This document shows, piece by piece, positions 62,315-64,000 of a stretch of 64,000 nt of DNA; within the stretch, counting starts at the first letter, position 1, and each line of letters starts with the position of its first letter. Both the position numbers and the translations under genes were made by a program. Source of the DNA: Bacillus sp. UNC41MFS5 (lineage in GTDB: Bacteria > Bacillota > Bacilli > Bacillales_B > DSM-18226); contig NZ_JMLP01000019.1 in assembly GCF_000686805.1 (NCBI RefSeq), forward strand, positions 40,024-104,023, in the 5' to 3' direction. A model generated the notes under the pieces. It was given only the letters and a program-made list of their open reading frames with translations. It searched no databases and was not told where the DNA came from.

Positions 62315-62545
62315 TTTGTTTCCTCCTGCTGTGTGCTTTGCACACAATGTGTTACTATCCTTGCACTCAGTGATCATCAAGACGAAAAGTTAATCTTATA
62401 CTATCCTTTACACCGACCAAAAATAATTCTTCTAAAGTTTAACATTTTTTAAAAGTATTTGCAAGACGACATAAACGCAACCATATTTGCCACTCCTGAA
62501 TTTTCACAATTAGTTTGGATTCTTATGTTGTTATTATTCAAGTAA

Positions 62546-62566
62546 AGCACCCAGTTCAATAAGGTC
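62546..62566. repeat. Dispersed CCCGTTA repeat, copy J, right-half remnant
   Basis: AAGCACCCAGTTCAATAAGG only, just past the stop of the TPR fragment. Confidence 0.5.
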
Positions 62567-62567
62567 T

Positions 62568-62953
62568 TCATCTAATTTGATTTTCAAAAATAGCTAATTT
62601 CTTAAATTTCTTATCATAACTTTGTCGTTGAAGAAGATTATTTAACCAGAAATTTGCTACCTCTATATCCTTATTTTTAACAAACGTTTCAATAGCCTTT
62701 TTTAAATTACTGCTATAAAAAAATTTCTCGTCTTTCGCTAATTCAAGTCCTTGTTGATAACAATTTGAGGCTTTACCGTAATCCTTCATTTTAGAATAAA
62801 GTTCCCCTAAATAAAAATAACCACTTGATATTTCTTTTATGTTGAAACGTTGGTTTTTTACGGCGGATTCCATTGTTTGAATGGCTTTTTTTCTTAAAAA
62901 TAAATCTTCATAAATGACTGCTCTATAAACATAATCATCATTGGATTGCTTAT
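62568..62953 (-). pseudogene. 3' fragment of TPR-repeat regulator-like gene
   Basis: About 128 residues: DDYVYRAVIYEDLFLRKKAI, SSGYFYLGELYSKMKDYGKA, YQQGLELAKDEKFFYSSNLK form TPR helical pairs like the C-terminal part of Rap/PlcR-type proteins. Upstream the frame runs into the group II reverse transcriptase sequence at about 62950, so the 5' part of the gene is missing. Confidence 0.75.
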
Positions 62954-63601
62954 TTTCCCCTCTTCCATAATGCCAGCTTTCAACCATTTACGAAGTAATT
63001 TTAAAACTCTTCGGTCGCTTATACGTTGCTCCACTAGTTTCATCAGCTTATCTTGGTTGATGTTATCAAAATACCCTTGGATATCGACGTCTACTACCCA
63101 AAAACATTTCTTACTTGCCTTACGAATCTTCGCCATGGCTTGATGAGCATTACGCTTAGGGCGAAAGCCAAATGAGCAATCCTGAAAGTCTGCCTCAAAG
63201 ATAGGTTCAATAATCATTTTGGTTGCCATTTGTACTACTCGGTCTTTTATAGTTGGAATTCCTAATGGACGTTTCCTTCCGTCGTCTTTTGGTATGTAGG
63301 TTCTTAGGACCGGATGTGGATGATATCTATTTTCCTTTAACTCTAGGTAGAGTTCGTTCAAGAATTTCTTCTCCCCATACTCCTCGACGATACTTTCAAT
63401 CGATTGTCCATCTACACCTCCACTACCTTTCTTTCGTTTCACACGTTGCCATGCTTCCCATAGGATGTCAGGACGATAGATTTTATCATATAAAGCATGA
63501 AACTTGCGACCAGTGTTTTCCTTGGCACAAAGATATAACGTCTTCCAGAGTTCTTGAGCTTTTGCATTATTGGTGTAGTTAGCCATTTTCTTGGCATTCA
63601 C
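62951..63601 (-). pseudogene. ltrA: Group II intron reverse transcriptase, N-terminal part, truncated
   Basis: About 217 residues of reverse transcriptase fingers and palm: GSGGVDGQSIESIVEEYGEK, YIPKDDGRKRPLGIPTIKDR, FRPKRNAHQAMAKIRKASKK and CFWVVDVDIQGYFDNINQDK. The sequence stops being RT after KWLKAGIMEEGK, before the catalytic YADD motif, and continues as the TPR fragment. Start is GTG (or a nearby ATG). Only about 80 bp separate its start from the 3' end of a second intron. Confidence 0.88.
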
Positions 63602-63682
63602 TGACTCTTACCCCCTTCCAACATATGAACGAAGTAGGGTTCCTTTCCTAGACAAAGTTATGTTGTCCTTGTCATCATTGGT

Positions 63683-63762
63683 GTAGAGTCGAAGGAGGTC
63701 GGCAAAAGCCTTCCTCCGTCCGCTCAATCAAACGGATCGTACAGTTTTCCCGTAATCCGCTT
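63683..63762 (-). ncRNA. Group II intron domains V and VI with 3' end
   Basis: On the minus strand, domain V (about 63762-63730) has a 7-bp lower stem (AGCGGAT/ATCCGTT), a 2-nt CG bulge, an upper TACGG/CTGTA stem and a GAAA-type loop. Domain VI (about 63725-63683) has GGAGG/CCTCC arms with a TTTT loop and ends CTAC, in the AY form expected at intron 3' ends. Confidence 0.75.
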
Positions 63763-63771
63763 TCCTTTATG

Positions 63772-64000
63772 TCATCCTTTAGATGCAACTTTAGATTCTA
63801 AATCTGGAATTAATGAAATAAGGTTTACAAGTTTGTAATCCGAATAGAGTTTGGATTCGTGAAGTTTCTTCCAACCCATGTTTCGCCATCTTTTAAATCG
63901 ATGGCTCCATATTCTTCTTACAATCCAGCGTTGGAGTTTATTGAAGAGTTTTTTAACGTGAGCTTTACGATAGTAGTTACCCCATCCTCTGATAACAGGA
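63772..64000 (-). CDS. ltrA: Group II intron reverse transcriptase/maturase, C-terminal end (partial)
   Basis: About 75 residues read into the window from the right edge: PVIRGWGNYYRKAHVKKLFN, QRWIVRRIWSHRFKRWRNMG and LISLIPDLESKVASKG before the TGA at 63772. This is the maturase/C-terminal extension of group II intron proteins. Domains V/VI follow directly, so this end of the intron looks intact. Confidence 0.85.
   Translation of the reverse strand, partial: PVIRGWGNYYRKAHVKKLFNKLQRWIVRRIWSHRFKRWRNMGWKKLHESKLYSDYKLVNLISLIPDLESKVASKG

Overview
The window is low-GC DNA from an endospore-forming Bacillaceae (Bacillus, Neobacillus or Peribacillus type). The evidence is strong AAGGAGG ribosome sites, frequent TTG and GTG starts, Bacillus-type families (Rrf2/YwnA, FbpA, SleB-like hydrolase, DUF3231, MocR/GntR regulators) and a heterocycloanthracin/sonorensin bacteriocin locus. 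I cannot fix the species. No rRNA, tRNA or CRISPR array was seen.

Layout. 1-4.5 kb: a minus-strand signalling operon (hybrid histidine kinase, CheR methyltransferase, response regulator with PAS that runs off the left edge). 4.7-7.2 kb: a redox module (Rrf2 regulator divergent from a QorB-like quinone reductase, an FMN reductase and a small FbpA-like protein). 7.9-11.9 kb: a very large secreted subtilase. 12-15 kb: a glnQHMP-type amino acid ABC transporter. 15.2-20.5 kb: an amino acid permease, a SleB-like wall hydrolase, a membrane zinc peptidase and an S9 peptidase. 20.8-24.9 kb: a LacI-controlled operon of two Gfo/Idh/MocA dehydrogenases around a ThuA-like protein. 25-26.7 kb: a secreted 5'-nucleotidase.

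26.9-32.9 kb holds a thiazole/oxazole-modified microcin (TOMM) cluster on the minus strand. Its order is a precursor peptide with a (GGI)n linker and a CXX-repeat core, a ThiF-like maturation protein, a YcaO cyclodehydratase and a SagB-type dehydrogenase. No exporter or immunity gene is linked. Next to it lies a divergent HPr-like gene with Tyr in place of the phosphorylatable His15.

33.5-47.8 kb is metabolic: a YoaK family protein, a Gfo/Idh dehydrogenase, a SEC-C protein, a GH3 glycosidase, an AraC regulator with an LLM flavin oxidoreductase, an NCS1 permease, a MocR regulator and an EamA transporter.

47.9-64 kb is an accessory, decaying region. It holds two dead IS110-superfamily elements, a frameshifted MFS gene, a second quinone/redox module (FMN reductase, HxlR, pirin), orphan proteins of types often linked to toxin immunity, a cold-shock protein, and group II intron reverse transcriptase pieces with a broken TPR gene. 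About ten copies of a dispersed repeat (two CCCGTTA-type half-sites around a variable hairpin) sit in the gaps of this region and were not noticed in the first 47 kb.
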